DNA from: Tolypeutes matacus
Taxonomy: Eukaryota; Chordata; Mammalia; Cingulata; Chlamyphoridae
DNA length: 64,000 nt
Direction of reading: 5' to 3'
NCBI GenBank assembly: GCA_026826555.1
Contig: JAKSZT010054399.1
Span: 7,944,051-8,008,050, forward strand
The notes under the pieces were generated by a model. That model was not told the DNA's origin. It made no database searches and saw nothing but the letters and a program-made list of their open reading frames with translations. This document shows positions 11,384-22,689 of this stretch, one piece after another. A program made the translations under genes and the position numbers. The first letter of the stretch is position 1. Each line of letters opens with the position of its first letter.

Positions 11384-12430
11384 AAATAATCTGAGAACCC
11401 ACATGACATGGTTTCACTTATACTTGGAGGAAGGTGACTGGTGACAGACCAAAAGGCAAGGAACGCTTTAGGTACTACTTCCATAGTTAAAATTAAGAGA
11501 TAAAAGACTCATCCTGAGCATCCACAGTGGGACTCTAAAGACAGAGATATAAAACAGCAGTAAGTATCAAAACATGGCAACTGACTGAAACCATAAAATG
11601 TCATACAAATTCAGCCTCTGCACTATTAGACATTTTTGAGGGCAAATCACTGAAATCAAGAGATGTCAATGGACTTGCCCAGGTTCCCACAGAAAGGAAA
11701 TAGGAGACACGTGGGCTAGGTCACTTGCTTTCATAGAAAATGAACTGTCTTTACTACATTCTCCTTTAGGTAATGAGAAGAGTTTTCATTTTTCTTGCCT
11801 TTTGTAGGTACACCCTAAACAGTGAAGAAAGCAACTGGGGGAACACTTTAGCTCTCCTTTCTAGTAAGGATATGTGAGAAATAATTAGTCTATAATATCA
11901 ACTTTTGCATCCGTTCTCATTACCATTCTGGCAATGGACCTCTCTCTGTACACTTGTCAGAAAGGAGAAAACCCTCTGAGAGAAAGACAGATGGAGGTGC
12001 GGTGGGAATCAGAACCATGGGTTTCACAGTGAGCTCACAGGATTTGTGTGGAAATTATTTTACTTTACTTCTTCATTTGGCAGGTAGAGATGCCCAACAA
12101 ACAAATTATTTGTTACCTCAATGTAATAGAAAATCCACAAATGCAAATTCATTAATCCTTAGTAAACATATCTAGAGAGCTATCAAAATAATTTTAATAC
12201 CACAACTATTTCTAATTGGAAGTACAATAAATAATGCAACTATCTTCTAGAAACAGCAACTTTTAATCCCCATGTGTAATATGATATTCAATGAGAATTG
12301 ACTATTACCACTAAACTCCTTATTTAGGTGTTATCTGAAATTATTGTGCTTCTTCTCCACACCTGTATTCTGATGACATGTCTGTCTACTCCTGTGAGAA
12401 CAGTAGTTACTGATAAAATATTCCTCCATA
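11384..12430. other. Single-copy DNA, nothing assigned
   Basis: No repeat family or gene was recognised. A 73-codon frame at 11954-12175 has no recognisable features. AG|GT juxtapositions after short pyrimidine tracts occur near 11769 and 11807; they are weaker versions of those at 12450 and 12494. Confidence 0.4.
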
Positions 12431-12501
12431 ATTTATTTTTTTCTCTTCAGGTAAGAATTCGTGTTCATAATTGATTTTGTTTTTTTCTGTTTAGGTAAGA
12501 A
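12431..12501 (+). promoter_or_regulatory. Two adjacent acceptor/donor (AG|GTAAGAA) juxtapositions
   Basis: A pyrimidine-rich tract ending 'ctcttcag' runs directly into 'gtaagaa' at 12450|12451. A second tract ending 'ctgtttag' runs into 'gtaagaa' at 12494|12495, 44 bases downstream. Each combines a good 3' splice acceptor with a good 5' donor and no exon between them, which is the consensus of a recursive splice site. No transcript evidence is available here, and chance or local duplication is possible. The second site abuts the start of an L1 fragment. Confidence 0.3.
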
Positions 12502-12509
12502 CTGATGCC

Positions 12510-13134
12510 TCCCCAAGTAATCTCACTGCTAGGTATATAATCAAAAGAATTAAAAGCAGGGATTCGAACAGATATCTGCACACCGATGTTCGTAGTGGCA
12601 TTATTCACAATTGCCAAAAGTTGGAAGCAACCCAAGTGTCCATCAGCCGATGAATGGATAAACAATATGTTGTCTATACATATACATACAATGGAATATT
12701 ATTTAGCCATAAAAAGGAATGAAGTCCTGATACATGTGATGATATGGATGAAAGTTGAAGACATCAAGGTTGAGTGAAATAAGCCAGACAGAAAAGGACA
12801 AATATTTTATGTTTTCACTGATATAAAGTAATTAGAATAAGCAAATTCATGGAGTTAGAATCTAGAACGAAGTTTACCAGGGGACAGGGTAGGAATAGGG
12901 AATGGGAAGCTCAGGCCTAGAATGTACAGGGTTCCTATTTAGAATGAAGGAAATGTTTTGGTGATGGACGTGGTGATGGTACACAACATTGTGAACGTAA
13001 TTAACAGCTCTGAAATATATATTTGAATGTGATTAAAAAGGGGAAATGTTAGGTTGGGCATATGGTAACAGAATAAAGTTTTAAAATAAAATCCATGGAA
13101 CTGCACTACACTATAAAAGAAAAAAAAAAAAAAA
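12510..13134 (+). mobile_element. L1 LINE, 5'-truncated 3' end
   Basis: It begins with 'aatctcactgctaggtatata' and continues through 'cacaattgccaaaag', 'caatggaatattatttagcc', 'gtgaaataagccagac', 'ttaccaggggacagg' and 'acaacattgtgaacgtaatt' to an A tail at about 13119-13134. It is about 625 bp of ORF2 C-terminus and 3' UTR. Translation is broken by stops; the 63-codon frame at 12586-12777 is L1-derived and not a gene. Confidence 0.88.
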
Positions 13135-13642
13135 GGATGAGATTTGCATCAATTAGCCTTAGAAATTTGAGCTAGACCTCATGCTAGGAAAAGAGAAACT
13201 GTGGAAAGATTGATTTTAAAATATAAGGAAAGATTTCTATCATGAATATTCAAATTAATAGTATAAACCTATAAAATATTTGATGTTTTCAAAGAAAGTG
13301 GTTGACAAGGATTATGATGTATATTTGTAACAACTGGCTATTTAAAAAAAAAGTTAAAGATTCTGCGTAGAGGCCACGTGCTAAGTTTTAATGAAACTTA
13401 AGGAAAGCCAAGCTTTGAGAAATATTAATATTCTTGGAATTTCCTAATTTTCAGTGGAAGGATAACTTGGGCGGGTGCAGGGGGCGGATATGAATCAACG
13501 GAGGAGGCTAAGGCTCTTATAATAAAATGCCGGGTCATGATGGGCATGGCAGGGACTTTGATATATTACTGTTGTGAAGGAATCTAGTGGGATCAGTGCA
13601 GGCAAAGGTGGAATTGTGAAGAGTTTGCAGCTTTATAAAAGT
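13135..13642. other. Single-copy DNA, nothing assigned
   Basis: There is no gene signal. A G-rich stretch (about 13470-13500) has no recognised identity. Confidence 0.4.
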
Positions 13643-13999
13643 CAGGGATTCTTAACCATTTTTGTTCCACGGACCCCTTTGCCAGTCAGGTGGAAACCAT
13701 GGACTTCTTCTCAGAATACAGGAGCAGATAGTTTTATGACACCCAACTAGGGTCGGGTCTAACAACTACCATAATTTTGAAGAATGAATGAGGCTGAGCG
13801 ATTTTTTGAACTATGCAACAACTGTAAAGTGATATGAAATGAATACTACTGTAATTTATTGCATGCATTCATAAGTGAAGGAAATGCTAGATATCAGTTG
13901 GAGGTCAGAGAAAATAAAGATACTAAGTTGATTTTTTTTTCAATTCAAGCTTATGGACCCCCTGAAATCTTTCCACAGACCCCTGGTTAAGAACCCCTG
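13643..13999 (+). mobile_element. Complete non-autonomous hAT transposon (357 bp)
   Basis: Terminal inverted repeats are visible: 'cagggattcttaacc' at the left and 'ggttaagaacccctg' at the right. The flanking 8 bp are ataaaagt (13635-13642) and atataagt (14000-14007), a target-site duplication with one mismatch and the 8-bp length typical of hAT elements. The interior ('ccacggacccctttgccagt', 'ctaacaactaccataatttt', 'tatggaccccctgaaatct') fits a mammalian MER-type Charlie derivative. No transposase is encoded. Confidence 0.88.
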
Positions 14000-14007
14000 A
14001 TATAAGT

Positions 14008-15682
14008 CATCCTTCAGCAGAGCCAAAGCTCTTACAATACACACTTTTGAAATGTAAAAGTTTCTTAAGGATTTTGAGATCATTTCTTTATGAGTGAATT
14101 ATTCATGATACTGGAGATATTTGAATATTATAATTGCATGTATATTTTCCTGTATAAAAGCTAACTATAGTTCAGTTTACTAACAACAACAAAAAAGAAT
14201 TTCTGCCTGGCAGTGGCTACAATTGGGCAAGGAGTCAGGTTATGCCATTTGCTTTTGACCCTCTGGGCGTCCCACCACTGAAGCAAAAGGGGCCTGGACA
14301 GGTTAGCAACAGCAAATCTACTTTTCCCAAAATGTTGGACGTGCAGGGACTCACAAGCACTGCAAAAGTCTTAATAAAAAATTTTACTTGGAAAATTTAA
14401 TTTAAATTCCTACTCCAAAAAAATAGCTCTGGAGGTCCTTTTCCTGTTTGTTTGTTTTTTAATTCTGTGCTCACACTGATCTCTTTGTAGCGCCTGGCCT
14501 GGGGCTCAGGGGAAGGAACAACCCACATGTGGGTCCCTGCTTGGGTGCCTGAGAGGTAGAGAATTTCTCCAGGATTAATAACTGGCTGAACTTCATTCAT
14601 ATCAAAGTAGCAATAACTCCAGCAGGTGATTAATCCCAAGAAAATGCCCTAATACTTATTATTGATTTTTAAAAGCTGAGAAAACAAATATAAATCTCCC
14701 ATGATTTGTTTATAGATGCAAAAATCCCATTTACTCTTATTAATAGTAATAATAATGTGCTGTTTGTGACACATGTTCCTTGCCCTTCAGGTTCCTTTAT
14801 GCAGAACAAGAACAAGAGGAAGTACATTGATTTGCATTGACTTCCCATGGGGTTCCTACAGGCAAGGGCATTTTTTCACATCTCTGTGGGTAGTACAAGA
14901 CCTCTCTGAGAACCGAGTGTCTAAGGAATAACTGCCCTGTACAATGGCCAACCAGATTTCCTAAATAATTGCCCAACATTCCATTTGCCTTATTTCATTG
15001 TGTATCACTTTTATTTCCTCCAGGTAATTATATGATGGATCTCTCATGCGCAGAAGGCGCTGGTTTTCTCCTGTGCAACGGTTCCAAACAAAGGACTACA
15101 TGTTCAAGAGAAGAAAACAAAAATTGAAGAGTCAAAACCTATTAAACCAGCATAATTTGTTTGAACATATTTTATGCTCTTCATCATTCCCAGTGGGTTC
15201 CTGTTGTGAAATGATGCATTTTGTTTTCAAAATCACAAACTTGAGATAAAAAGAAGGCATTTTGACTGTGAGATCACATTCCAGGCATATTATCATATGT
15301 CTATTTCTTATGTGTGACTCGTACCAGAAGAAAGGCCCACTTTGTGTACATTTATATTTTAAGGACTATGTGATAACATAGCCATCTTGAAATTCCTTTC
15401 AAAGAATTTGCTACTTGCCAAAATTCTGTGAAATGCCCTGCCAATCAGCCAGTCATTTTGTCTATAGAATACAAATTAAACTTTTTGACGTACGATTTTC
15501 CCATGGGTTTGACTTTTGAGCTTCAAAGTGCATGGCTATTTAGGATTTGTTAAAGGATCTTTGTTTTATTTAGGACACAGAGGGTTTCTTCAAATTGGAA
15601 GAAATAGGCAACAAGTGTTTGACTCAGGAAAATCATCGTCGAAAACAAGAGCCAGTGACTGAGCTCCCATTACATACTTATA
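14008..15682. other. Single-copy DNA, nothing firm
   Basis: No repeat was recognised. Around 14565-14640 two homeodomain-like sites (ggattaata, gattaatccc) lie 57 bp apart in otherwise unique DNA. A 67-codon frame at 15046-15249 is rich in Arg and Lys but has no family resemblance. A pyrimidine tract followed by AG|GTAATT occurs at 15023. Confidence 0.4.
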
Positions 15683-15770
15683 ACAACAGTAATAAGAGCT
15701 AACATTTTCTGAGTACTTACAAGGTACAAGGCACAATTCTAAGTATTTATACTTATTAATTAGCACTTGA
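15683..15770 (-). repeat. MIR SINE fragment
   Basis: 'taataagagctaacattttctgagtacttac', 'aggcacaattctaagtattta' and 'acttattaattagc' match the 3' end of MIR read in reverse. Confidence 0.75.
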
Positions 15771-16094
15771 AAGAGAAATTTGGTTTTCTTATTAACCAAC
15801 CTAACAACTTGGTATCTAATTCCATTTATTATCAAGAATTAAGGGAAAAAAAAGAATTAAGGAGACTCAATTTTCTCCATAAAATAAGTTCAATGATAAA
15901 TGTATATGCTTTTACTTTACATTTCCTATAGGACCTAACTAATTGCCTGTTCTAAGTCAGTTATAGACTGCAGAGTTTCTTTTTATTTTATATGAAATAA
16001 ATAGTTATAAATCATTTTCCATTAGAAGTGTAATATAATTCCTTTTGAAAATAGGACAATAGTGAAGAAGAAAAAATTGCTCACACTCTAACAG

Positions 16095-16322
16095 ATTCAG
16101 GGAATAGGCTTTGGGGTAGCAAACTTGGATTCACGCCCTGGCTTTGATACTGATCATTTGTGTAACATTGGGCAAATAATCAGCCTCTTTAAGCCTCAAT
16201 TCCTATGCCTGTAAAACGAATAGAATAGCACTATCTTCTGAGAGTTCCTCTGAGGTATAAATAGAGATGTTTTAAAGAGTGAGCAAAAGCTTAGAACATA
16301 GTAGGTGCTGAAAAAATCTACA
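16095..16322 (+). repeat. MIR SINE
   Basis: Nearly the whole MIR is present: 'ggctttggggtagcaaacttggattc', 'ccctggctttgatactgatcatttgtgtaacattgggcaa', 'agcctcaattcc', 'ctgtaaaacgaata' and 'agcttagaacatagtaggtgctg'. Confidence 0.85.
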
Positions 16323-16794
16323 CTCCTAATTGCATTGAAATATAAACACAGTGACATTTTGGGTTTTACTTTTTCCCACTCTTTTCAATCCACATATTTC
16401 TTTATCAAAGAGTAAAAACAACTTGGCATCCTAATGTTTTCTTCATTTTCTATCCAATGGTTTTTAAAATATTTCTGAAGCCTTTATGACCACCATTTTC
16501 TAAGTTCAAAAAAAAATTAAGCTTTGCATTTTTGACCCTCAAAGATTAGGCCGTTCATCTTAACTTCTTTTTTGGCCTCTAGAGCACTGGTTTGCAAATT
16601 GTTTTCCTTGGAGCATGCTGGCTCTTCCGAGGTTCCTTATAGGCAGTTGGGGAGATGTGGACTTGGGCTTCACCCAAATTTGCTTTATAGCCTTTAGGAT
16701 TCACTGTAAAGATTCTATTTCTTTTCATCTTACCCTTGGTGAAATGAGTTAGTATTCATGTCCAACAGCATTACTGAATTAATTTGCAACAACA

Positions 16795-17012
16795 TGGTCT
16801 AGCAGAGAAGTCACATGCTCTGAAGTCAGACCTTCCAAGCTTGGGATTGTGGTTTGTCTACTTCCTGGCTGGCAGCTTGGAAGCATAATCCACTTAGCTG
16901 AATTTTCTTCATCTGCAGAATGAACTTGATAATACACAGATTTTAGGGCTGTTGTGATAATTGACTGAGGCACTTATATCAATGCCTGGTATTTAGTAAG
17001 TACGCTATCGAT
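16795..17012 (+). repeat. MIR SINE
   Basis: The MIR pattern reads 'atgctctgaagtcagacc', 'cttcctggctggcagcttgg', 'cttcatctgcagaatgaa', 'gggctgttgtgataattg' and 'tgcctggtatttagtaagta'. It is the second MIR in the same orientation within 700 bp. Confidence 0.8.
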
Positions 17013-17082
17013 ATCATATTCCTTTATACTAGAACCACAATTGCTTACCAAGGATTTTTGTTATACTCACACATGCGAATAG

Positions 17083-17087
<5 letters not shown>

Positions 17088-17132
<45 letters not shown>
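17088..17132. repeat. (TA)n microsatellite
   Basis: A perfect TA run of about 22 units is likely polymorphic between individuals. Confidence 0.95.
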
Positions 17133-17139
<7 letters not shown>

Positions 17140-17668
17140 CACATGAGTTTATAAATAGGAAACAGAAACAATAGATGACATTACTTTCAAAGGCATTGAA
17201 TATATGGTTTTTCATGCTAGGGAAAATAAAGAGCTTTGACCTGTGACAGAAGGATTTTGCTAAATGAAATTTTCTGTCGATTCAAAGTTGGAGATTTGTT
17301 CAAAAATTGTATTTAATAGGAAACATAAAATATTCAAAATTTCTCAGTAACCTATCCATCTTTATTAGTTGTCTGCTTCCAGGTCATTATTAGACTTATC
17401 AACTCCATTCCAAAGAAGCTTCTTAGACCCCAGACGTGATAGTGGTTTCTAAGAGATATATTTTCTTTGTAGAATCAAATTCCAGTTAAAGGTAAATCCC
17501 TCATTAGATACATCTGTACAATAGATATTCATTATTTTAAACAATAAAAGTCTGTTTGTCTGTGGTTAATGAGCTTGGATACCAAATTGAAAGTAAGAAA
17601 TTTAGTTCTTGGTGATTAAGAAGGACATATGCTCCAAGAGTTTACATGAAAGTGAGTATTGTGGAGTA

Positions 17669-17840
17669 CAGTGATTCTCAATGGGGCAGTACCTTTCCTG
17701 GGTGGCATTTAGGATATTTGGGCGGGGGGGGGGTTGTTGTCACAATGATTGAAGGGCTACAAGGAGCATTTAGGAGGCAGAAGTAGGGAACTTCATTGTC
17801 ACTGCAGTGGGCAGTTCAGTACTATTCTAAAATGAATCAC
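17669..17840 (+). mobile_element. MER20-like hAT element
   Basis: It starts 'cagtgattctcaatggggcag', then 'ttgttgtcacaatgattg' and 'ggagcatttagg'. This is the layout of MER20 ('ggttgtcacaactggggg' and the following block). A G9 run interrupts it near 17722. The right terminal repeat is lost. Confidence 0.55.
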
Positions 17841-18439
17841 CTTTTTGTAGAAATATCTTATGCTTTCAGTTTGTATGGGTGGAAATTCATGAACATGAAA
17901 ATATGTTTATCTGAACCTAGTACCTAACTTGGTTTTACAAACAGATAAAAAAGTCATTGCTGTTTTTTTTTTTTTACTCAGTTTTAATCTGCATCGAATT
18001 TTCTAGGAACACAACTGCACAAAAATAGAACAAAGATGTCACTTCCTTTCATTTGGACAGTTTCCAGGATTTGTTCACCATTTTGGAAAATCACATCCCT
18101 CACTGCAAGTCTACTCATCACCATCCAATCACCAATCTCGCCCATCTGTGTCATTCTACATTTAAAGCTGTCACATTGGTGGCATTTCAGCTGCAAACAT
18201 CTGACTTCTTTGGTATGTCTTCTAGTGTTTTTGTTTCCAAACATCTACATAATGAAACACATTACTTCATTGTAAAATACTTTCTATTTCTCATTTCTTT
18301 CATAGTTAGAGTTTTATACTGATTTTTTTTTAAAGTGTGTTTTTAAGCAGCATGTTTCACCTATGAATTTCTTTTTAGGATGGTGAAAAGGAATTTACAA
18401 AATATCCGTCATTAAAGAGGGTGCTGGCTCAGGTGGGGC

Positions 18440-18668
18440 TGTGGACCAAGGGGACAGCGGTCAACAGGGTGGACTGTGGAGAGGCATTCCTGGGTTCTGA
18501 TTCAGCTCTGCCACTTACTGGCTGTGTAACAAGCCCCTCAGCAAAGCAGAGCTACAAGGGCCTCACCTGTAAAACTAAGAGTAAGAAGACAACCTGCCCT
18601 TTCTGGTTATTGAGATAATTGCCTGAGCTGACTCAAATAGATCCTGAGGGGTTACAGGTGCTCAAGAA
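18440..18668 (+). repeat. MIR SINE
   Basis: The conserved core is clear: 'cctgggttctgattcagctctgccacttactggctgtgtaac', then 'cctcacctgtaaaact' and 'ttacaggtgctcaagaa'. The 65-codon frame at 18421-18618 is MIR-derived. Confidence 0.85.
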
Positions 18669-19529
18669 TCATTAGTTACAAGTGTCATCATGGAAAAGTC
18701 TACTCAAGTGCTGTGATGAAGAATGCTGTATACATTTTTTAAATCTTTTTTTTTTTGCTTCAAAATGCCTTGTGTAATATACCCTTCTTGAGGCCACAGC
18801 ATGATGAGGATAATGACCTTCTGGCAAGCAGCTGAGAGATTTTCTCATTTCCAAACTTTCATCACCTTGTTAAGCAGGGACTCGAGTCTCTTCTTTGGTC
18901 TCAGTTCTGAGAACCTGATGGAAGAGTGGTTGAGAGTGGATGATAAAAGAACACTTAGGGGGAGCTATCCAGATGAGAGTCTGTGACAGCCTGGACATGG
19001 GGGTTGGCTGAGGAGACAACTTGGGAGTTATTGGAAATAGGAAATGAAAATGACAAGGGGTTTTGCGATGGACTAAATTGGAGGTGATGGTGAGGTAGAG
19101 GGAAATGTCAAGTTTAATTCTGAAATGATTTCTAACTTGAAAATCTGGCTGGATGGGCAATACTGAAAAAAAGATCAAGTATAGGTGAACTGATTGCAAT
19201 TAAACTGGCAAGTACAAATGTGTCTCCTGAGAAACTGGAATAGTCATAGAGCTTTTCTTCTGGGAGTGTGTGGGGAATAAATAAGTTTAGGGTTACAAAG
19301 TAGTTACTATAATATATTTGGAACATAAAATTTAAATAAATGGTAACTAACATTATTATAAAATAATAATAGTAATTAAAAAACAGGTAATTATTTTTAA
19401 ATAATTCAACATAATACAAAGAGTTGATAAATGATTTATTCATTTACTTCCTGAGAATGCTTCCTTTCCTCCTTTCCCTACCAAAAAGAATATGTTACTT
19501 TTTTTTTTTTTCCTGGCTCCTCTCCTAAA
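18669..19529. other. Single-copy DNA, nothing assigned
   Basis: Overlapping frames of 103 and 109 codons on the minus strand (19132-19443, 18870-19199) lack any domain and reflect AT-rich composition. No splice-bounded exon was seen. Confidence 0.4.
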
Positions 19530-19920
19530 TATTGGACTACCTCAGGATTCAATCCTTGATTTTTTTCTCTTCTCTCTCTAAATTCACTCATCCTGTCTCA
19601 TGGAGTTAAATACTGCTGATACACTGATAATTCCCAACTTTCTGTCTCAAACCCAAGCTTCTTGCATGGACTCCAGAATCCTAAATCCAACTGTCCACTT
19701 GGCATCTCCACTTAAAACTACCCCTCAAAACTAAGCTCCTGATCCTTTCCCCCCAAACCTGCACTTCCACAAACTTCCTCTACTCAGTCACTTTCAACTC
19801 CATTTTTCTAATTGCTCAGGCAAAATTAAACTTGGTTTATTTGTGACCTCTCTCTGCTTCCTATTCCCCATATGTGGATTGTCAGCTCTACGTTCACAAA
19901 ATATAAGTTGCTTTTTAATC
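19530..19920 (+). repeat. L2-type LINE fragment
   Basis: A pyrimidine-rich stretch includes 'ccaactgtccacttggcatctccactt', 'ctcctgatcctttcccccc' and 'tttctaattgctcaggc'. It matches the 3' half of an ancient LINE that in mammals precedes the conserved 'attgcaatagcctcctaac' segment. I call it L2 by analogy with 46735-47755, where similar sequence runs into an L2-like 3' end. Family assignment is tentative. Confidence 0.5.
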
Positions 19921-21020
19921 CAGACTTTCTTTAAGTGCTTGTCTCTTGAATAATTTTAAGCATATTTGATCAACATGTCACTGAAAAGCCACCCATTTTC
20001 AAATAATTATTGTTTTTAAATAGCCTCCAAAATGCAATGTGCAGGTCATTTCAGGTTGGTGCTTTCAAAGTTTGATAGACAACTATAAATACTTCCTATT
20101 CTCATGTGGCTTACAATCGTCTTGCTAAAGGAATCATTTACTCTCCTGTATTACTGGAGATCTCAGTCTCTCTCTTTCAACTTGCATAGAAGTATCAAGC
20201 TTTACATTAATTACTATTGCAATGAATCAGTAAAGGTAGAAATCATTCCAGATCGGAGCAGAGAGGGAAGTTTTATGGAATAGATAAACTTTGATTTGTG
20301 GTTCGAAAGGTCCCTAAAACTCAAATAGGAAGAGAAAACTGGAGAGAGCATTCAGTTTGACAAATATAAGGTAAACACAGACATTACAATATAGAGGGGG
20401 TTCTTTTTGTTATAAAGACTGCCTGTGCTAGCAGTTAGATCTGCGGAGGGAACAATGGGTGGGGAAAGGATAGTAAAAGTGCTTGTTACTTAGTTGTCTT
20501 GTTGATTTGAGGCATGAAAACTTCTAGAAAATATACACAAATTTTTATCCTTAATGATTTCCAGTACTTACGGGGACTCTATGGTATCCTGAAACCTGCT
20601 CATACATTGTATCTGTTGCTATTACTAGAGATGATTTACTCGCAGATTCTGTGGCTCAGGCTAAAGCCACCTGTTTTCTAATTTTTCAGCACCTGCCAAA
20701 TAATAAATCCTGAGTCTATATGGATAGTGCTAATTCCCTTCCTAGAAGGAGTTCACTGTCTAAGATGAGAGACAGTCAATAAAGGTTTTTAAGGAAGTGA
20801 TATAAGAAAGATATAAAGAGTGGTTGGTTAGTCTGGAGCAATCCAAGCTACTCTAGGAGGACCTGATAAGACACAGGAAATAATGAATGATTCATAGAAG
20901 AATAGTTTTTCCAGATAGAAAGTCATAAGGGGAGGACAAAGGAAGAGATATGTTAGGTTGAATTCCCAGCAAAGGAAAAAGCACATGCAAATTCAAGGAG
21001 ACATGAATATAGTAGGAATG
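19921..21020. other. Single-copy DNA, nothing assigned
   Basis: No gene, RNA or repeat was recognised on either strand. Confidence 0.4.
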
Positions 21021-21284
21021 TAATTTATTATTTTATTTTATTTTTTTATTTTATTTTTTTATTTTTTTAATTTTTTTTTATTATGGGTAAAAATCAAAAT
21101 TCTCACAATACATACAAACATTTGTAAAATGATATATAAATATATATGCATATATGTGTATTTGCTTACAAAAATGTTATTTATATATATATATACACAT
21201 ATATTTTAAGAGGTGCTTAGATTACCTAAAATATTACACGGAACCCACTGGGATTCCCATGTTGCCCAGTAATTTATTATTTTA
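21021..21284 (-). mobile_element. Short L1 3'-tail insertion with perfect 15-bp target duplication
   Basis: taatttattatttta occurs at 21021-21035 and 21270-21284. The 234 bases between read, on the minus strand, from 'ctgggcaacatggg' through 'taatctaagcacctctta' to an A-rich, T-interrupted tail. The core matches the L1 3' UTR segment also found at 57677-58241 ('gatacttagattacataaatg', 'ggggattcccatatgcc'). This fits a severely 5'-truncated L1 copy made by target-primed reverse transcription. Confidence 0.8.
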
Positions 21285-21404
21285 ATATTGCTAGAACATA
21301 AAGTATATTCAGAGGAAGAGCAAAAGATAAAGCTGATTTAATTGGTTCAGAGTATAGTGTAAGCATCAAGATTTCTATTGTGATTTAATCAACACAGTAT
21401 ATTG

Positions 21405-22470
21405 CACATAATTGGAATGGACCATTTGATACGTTTTACACGGGTAAAACCATCCTTGCAATCAAGACAATGAACATTTCAATCATCCCCATAGTTTTCT
21501 GGGATCCTCAGTAAGTCCTTGCACCCAGTCCTTATCCTTCATCATGGAGCAACCCCTGATCTGCTTTATGTCATTTTAGATATGTTTCCATTTTCTAAAG
21601 TTTTGTATAAATGGAATCAAACAGTATATATTCTTTTTTGTCTGGCTTTTTTCATACAGTATAATTCTTTTGAGATCCATGCATGTTTTTGCGTGTACCA
21701 AGAGTTCATTTCTTTTTAGTGCTGAGTAGTAGTCCACATACGCCACAATCTGTTCATTCATTCATCAGGGGAACATTTTTTATTATTTTTTTCCAGGTTT
21801 GGGCTATTACACAAATAAAGCTGTTATAATCCACCATGTTCAAGTCTTTTGTGCAAATATATTTCCTTTTTTCTTAAGTAAATACCTAGAAGTAGAATGG
21901 CTGGGCATGGAAAGTAAATGCTTAACTTTTTGAGAATCCATCAAACTTTTTGCTACAACGAATGTACCATTTTACATTCCCACTACCAGTGTGTGAGAGT
22001 TTCAGTTCTTTCCCATCATTGCCAGAACTTGTTATGGCCCATCTTTTTACTTTCAACCATTCTAATCGTTGTGTTGTGTTATCTTTTTGTGGTTCGAACT
22101 TGCATTTCTCTAATGATTAAAGATGTTGATGTGCTTTTCATGTCCTTATCAATCATTTGCATACCATCTTTGGTCAAGCATCTGTTCAGATGGTTTGTCC
22201 ATTTTTTAATAGGTCATTTGTTTCCTTAGTTTTGAGTTTTCATGTTCTTTATATATTGTATATTGTATAGTGTATATTATATATACAAGTTTTAGATCAG
22301 AAATATGATTTACAAATATTTGCTCCTAGTCTATGTCTTATCTTTTCATTCTCTTAATAGTGTTTTTCAAAGAGCAAACGCTTTTAAATTTTGTGGAAGC
22401 CCAACTTATCAATCTTTTTCTTTTCCTTGGTAATCATGTTTTTGGTCTCATCTAAGAAACCTTTAAATTA
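21405..22470 (-). mobile_element. L1 LINE 3' part, reverse orientation
   Basis: Read in reverse this is L1 3' UTR and ORF2 C-terminus. On the plus strand the landmarks are 'tataaatggaatcaaacagtat', 'tgtctggcttttttcatacagtataattctttt', 'agatccatgcatg', 'gctgagtagtagtccac', 'catcaggggaacatt', 'ctagaagtagaatggctgg', 'cattcccactaccagtgtgtgag' and 'tcatctaagaaacctt'. Frames are broken. The 103-codon plus-strand frame at 21918-22229 is an antisense reading of it. Confidence 0.85.
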
Positions 22471-22555
22471 GAATTTCAAGGAATTGGACCCAAGCATCAT
22501 TATTTTTTAAATTTCCCAGGTGATTTTAATGTACAGCCGAGTTTGAGAACCAGTG
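22471..22555 (+). repeat. MER5-like hAT fragment (3' end)
   Basis: The run 'ggacccaagcatcattattttttaaatttcccaggtga' followed by 'gtttgagaaccagtg' matches the 3' half of MER5-type elements. Confidence 0.6.
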
Positions 22556-22563
22556 CGCTGGAT

Positions 22564-22672
22564 CAGGGCTTCTCAGACTTTAAATGTGAAATAAATATGT
22601 ATCCTCTTAAAATGCAGATTCTGATACAATAGGACTAAGGTAGGGCCTGGGATTCTGAACTTCTAACAAAAA
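22564..22672 (+). repeat. MER5A-like hAT fragment (5' end)
   Basis: It starts 'cagggcttctcagacttta', then 'ttaaaatgcagattctgataca', 'gggcctgggattctg' and 'acttctaacaa', which is the 5' half of MER5A. It lies head to tail after the fragment at 22471-22555. Confidence 0.7.
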
Positions 22673-22689
22673 GAGCAACAAGAAGAAGA

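Noticed and set aside
15000..15250. Pyrimidine tract plus AG ahead of a 67-codon frame as a possible terminal exon
   Set aside because: The AG is immediately followed by GTAATT and the frame does not start at the acceptor. No polyadenylation signal or family match supports an exon.
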